Position numbers and translations under genes: made by a program
Notes under the pieces: model-generated
The model's input: only the letters and a program-made list of their open reading frames with translations
Told to the model about the DNA's origin: nothing
The model's database searches: none
Source of the DNA: Acidimicrobiia bacterium
GTDB taxonomy: Bacteria > Actinomycetota > Acidimicrobiia > Spongiisociales > SHLN01
Length of the DNA: 7,987 nucleotides
Assembly (NCBI GenBank): GCA_030623545.1
Contig: JAUXLW010000050.1
Location: 1-7,987 of the forward strand
Direction: 5' to 3'
In this document: one piece after another, positions 7,188-7,987 of the stretch
How positions within the stretch are numbered: position 1 is the stretch's first letter
Layout of the letters: every line of letters starts with the position of its first letter

Positions 7188-7200
7188 GGGGCTTTGCCCC
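7188..7200. terminator. Convergent terminator-like hairpin
   Basis: GGGGC-TTT-GCCCC forms a tight 5-bp stem six bases after the ppc stop codon. It lies between convergent stop codons 40 bp apart, so it could serve both strands. There is no T-tract on either strand. An alternative stem pairs ACCGGG (7173-7178) with CCCGGT (7198-7203). A second inverted repeat, GTGAG (7202-7206) with CTCAC (7221-7225), overlaps the other gene's stop codon. Confidence 0.45.
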
Positions 7201-7221
7201 GGTGAGCACCACCCCCCGGTC

Positions 7222-7987
7222 TCACGAAAAGAGCACCCGGCCGGCAGGGCCCGCGAACAGACCAATGGCAATGAACCAGGTTCCGACACCGAGGAGGACT
7301 CTTCCGCCCCATCGTTTAACTGATGGGCCGCTCGTTTTGAAACGCCGCAACGTTGAGTCGTCCGCCACCGCAGCCGCGATGGCCGTGGCAAACAGCAGCG
7401 TCACCATCACCAGAGCCGCCGTTGAGAAGGTAACGATTCCCCCTGCGACACTGCCCACAATCAGAGTCTGAGCGGCCAGACTGGCCAGCAAGGGGCCCGT
7501 TCAGCCAAAGCCTGCCACCAGGTAGCCGAAGCCGTAGAGAACATGATTCAGAAAACGGTCCCTGTCGTCTGCCGCAGACCTGCGACGCTCGATAGGTGCC
7601 GCCAGGCTCGCCAGGCGCGAGAAGGAAAGTCGAACTCTCCCGAGCTGCACCAACCCCATGACGATCAACCCGACCCCGACTGCCACCCTCAATATCCGGC
7701 CACCTGTGCTGGTAAAAGTGATGTGGTCGGCGACGCTGCCGCCTCCCAGCGATAGGACCAACCCAAAACTGAGGAGAAAGGCTGCCGCACCCAACGATGC
7801 ACCGGTGGCAAACCGTAGGCCAGAGCGAAGTCGACCGTTCTCCGTCTCAGCCGTTTGACGGGCCACGACGGTGAGCAAAAGAGGAAACGAACAAGGTGAG
7901 AAGAAAGCGGCGAAACCCGTCGCCGCGGCGAGGACCAACAGGCCCAGTCCGGTGCCGGAGCCAACTGTGGGGTAGAAGCGAAACCCA
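7222..7987 (-). CDS. ccdA: CcdA-like membrane thiol-disulfide transporter with in-frame TGA (candidate selenoprotein), 5' end off window
   Basis: This is a CcdA/DsbD-core-like protein, a membrane carrier that passes reducing equivalents from cytosolic thioredoxin to extracytoplasmic thiol proteins (cytochrome c maturation or disulfide reduction). The first full codon is at 7986; the frame is open to the edge, so the start lies outside. The 254 codons present predict six helices. Helix 1 contains FFSPCSFPLLL with C32 (partial numbering), matching the CcdA SPC motif. Helix 4 reads YLVAGFG-TGA-TGPLLASL. The TGA (7503-7501, codon 162) takes the place of the second redox cysteine, which CcdA proteins carry in helix 4. 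Reading continues in the same frame for 92 codons through helices 4-6 to a second TGA at 7224-7222. A SECIS-like hairpin follows the first TGA. Splitting this into 7501-7938 and 7222-7491 would be an artefact. The alternative is a nonsense mutation of a Cys codon (TGC/TGT to TGA). Confidence 0.82.
7472..7503 (-). promoter_or_regulatory. Candidate bacterial SECIS element (TGA plus stem-loop)
   Basis: On the minus strand, 11 nt after the TGA, the RNA reads GC-U-GGCCA-GUC-UGGCC-GC (bases 7489 to 7472). It folds into a 7-bp stem with one bulged U on the 5' side and a GUC loop located 20-22 nt after the UGA. The E. coli fdhF SECIS has the same plan: a bulged U, a short stem, and a GGUC loop about 19-22 nt after UGA, recognised by SelB. 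The pairing is exact and the distance is right, so this supports recoding of the UGA as selenocysteine. Confidence 0.7.

Noticed and set aside
6207..7391. Long antisense open frame (about 394 codons) opposite ppc
   Set aside because: It lies almost wholly over the ppc coding strand, its translation resembles no family, and high-GC genes commonly produce such shadow frames.
7501..7503. TGA as evidence for a reassigned genetic code (TGA = Gly or Trp)
   Set aside because: The dehalogenase and the same ccdA-like frame end at TGA, the DNA is high GC, and no other TGA interrupts the intact genes. Only the one at the Cys position does, which fits Sec recoding better.
1..7987. CRISPR array, phage structural genes, toxin-antitoxin pair or defence system
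   Set aside because: No regularly spaced repeats and no matching protein motifs are visible in any frame.

Overview
The window looks like a high-GC bacterial chromosome, most likely from an actinobacterium (Actinomycetota; possibly an uncultured Acidimicrobiia-like lineage). This rests on the high GC content, GTG/TTG starts, an IS110-type transposase remnant, and a six-transmembrane class III cyclase resembling the mycobacterial Rv1625c type. The assignment is an inference, because no rRNA or other marker gene is present.

Left part (1 to about 2126) looks like the end of a decayed integrated element. It holds the frameshifted N-terminal part of an IS110-family transposase (2-216), an intact membrane adenylate cyclase (348-1580), an AbrB/SpoVT-like regulator broken by a frameshift (1635-1872), and a gene-poor stretch with short repeats. 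It ends at the 3' part of a tRNA-Leu(GAG) gene (2074-2126), from the anticodon loop to the discriminator base, with no matching 5' half. A 3' tRNA fragment of this kind is the usual footprint of a tRNA-targeting tyrosine recombinase. Its orientation places the element to the left and the original chromosome to the right.

Right part (2127-7987) looks like ordinary chromosome with intact genes. It has an amidohydrolase-2 family metal hydrolase (2175-3281, +), convergent with a haloalkane dehalogenase-like alpha/beta hydrolase (3395-4264, -). The dehalogenase has a perfect Shine-Dalgarno before a GTG start and a 17-bp palindrome just upstream. Divergent from it is phosphoenolpyruvate carboxylase ppc (4395-7181, +), the anaplerotic enzyme making oxaloacetate from PEP and bicarbonate.

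Convergent with ppc, and running off the right edge, is the most interesting gene: a CcdA-like six-helix thiol-disulfide transporter (7222 to beyond 7987, -) with an in-frame TGA. The TGA falls in transmembrane helix 4, where CcdA proteins carry their second redox-active cysteine; the first cysteine, in helix 1, is present. Immediately after the TGA is a stem-loop with a bulged U and a GUC loop about 20 nt downstream, closely resembling the E. coli fdhF SECIS. I read this as a selenocysteine-containing CcdA-like protein. A conventional annotation would split it into two hypothetical ORFs.
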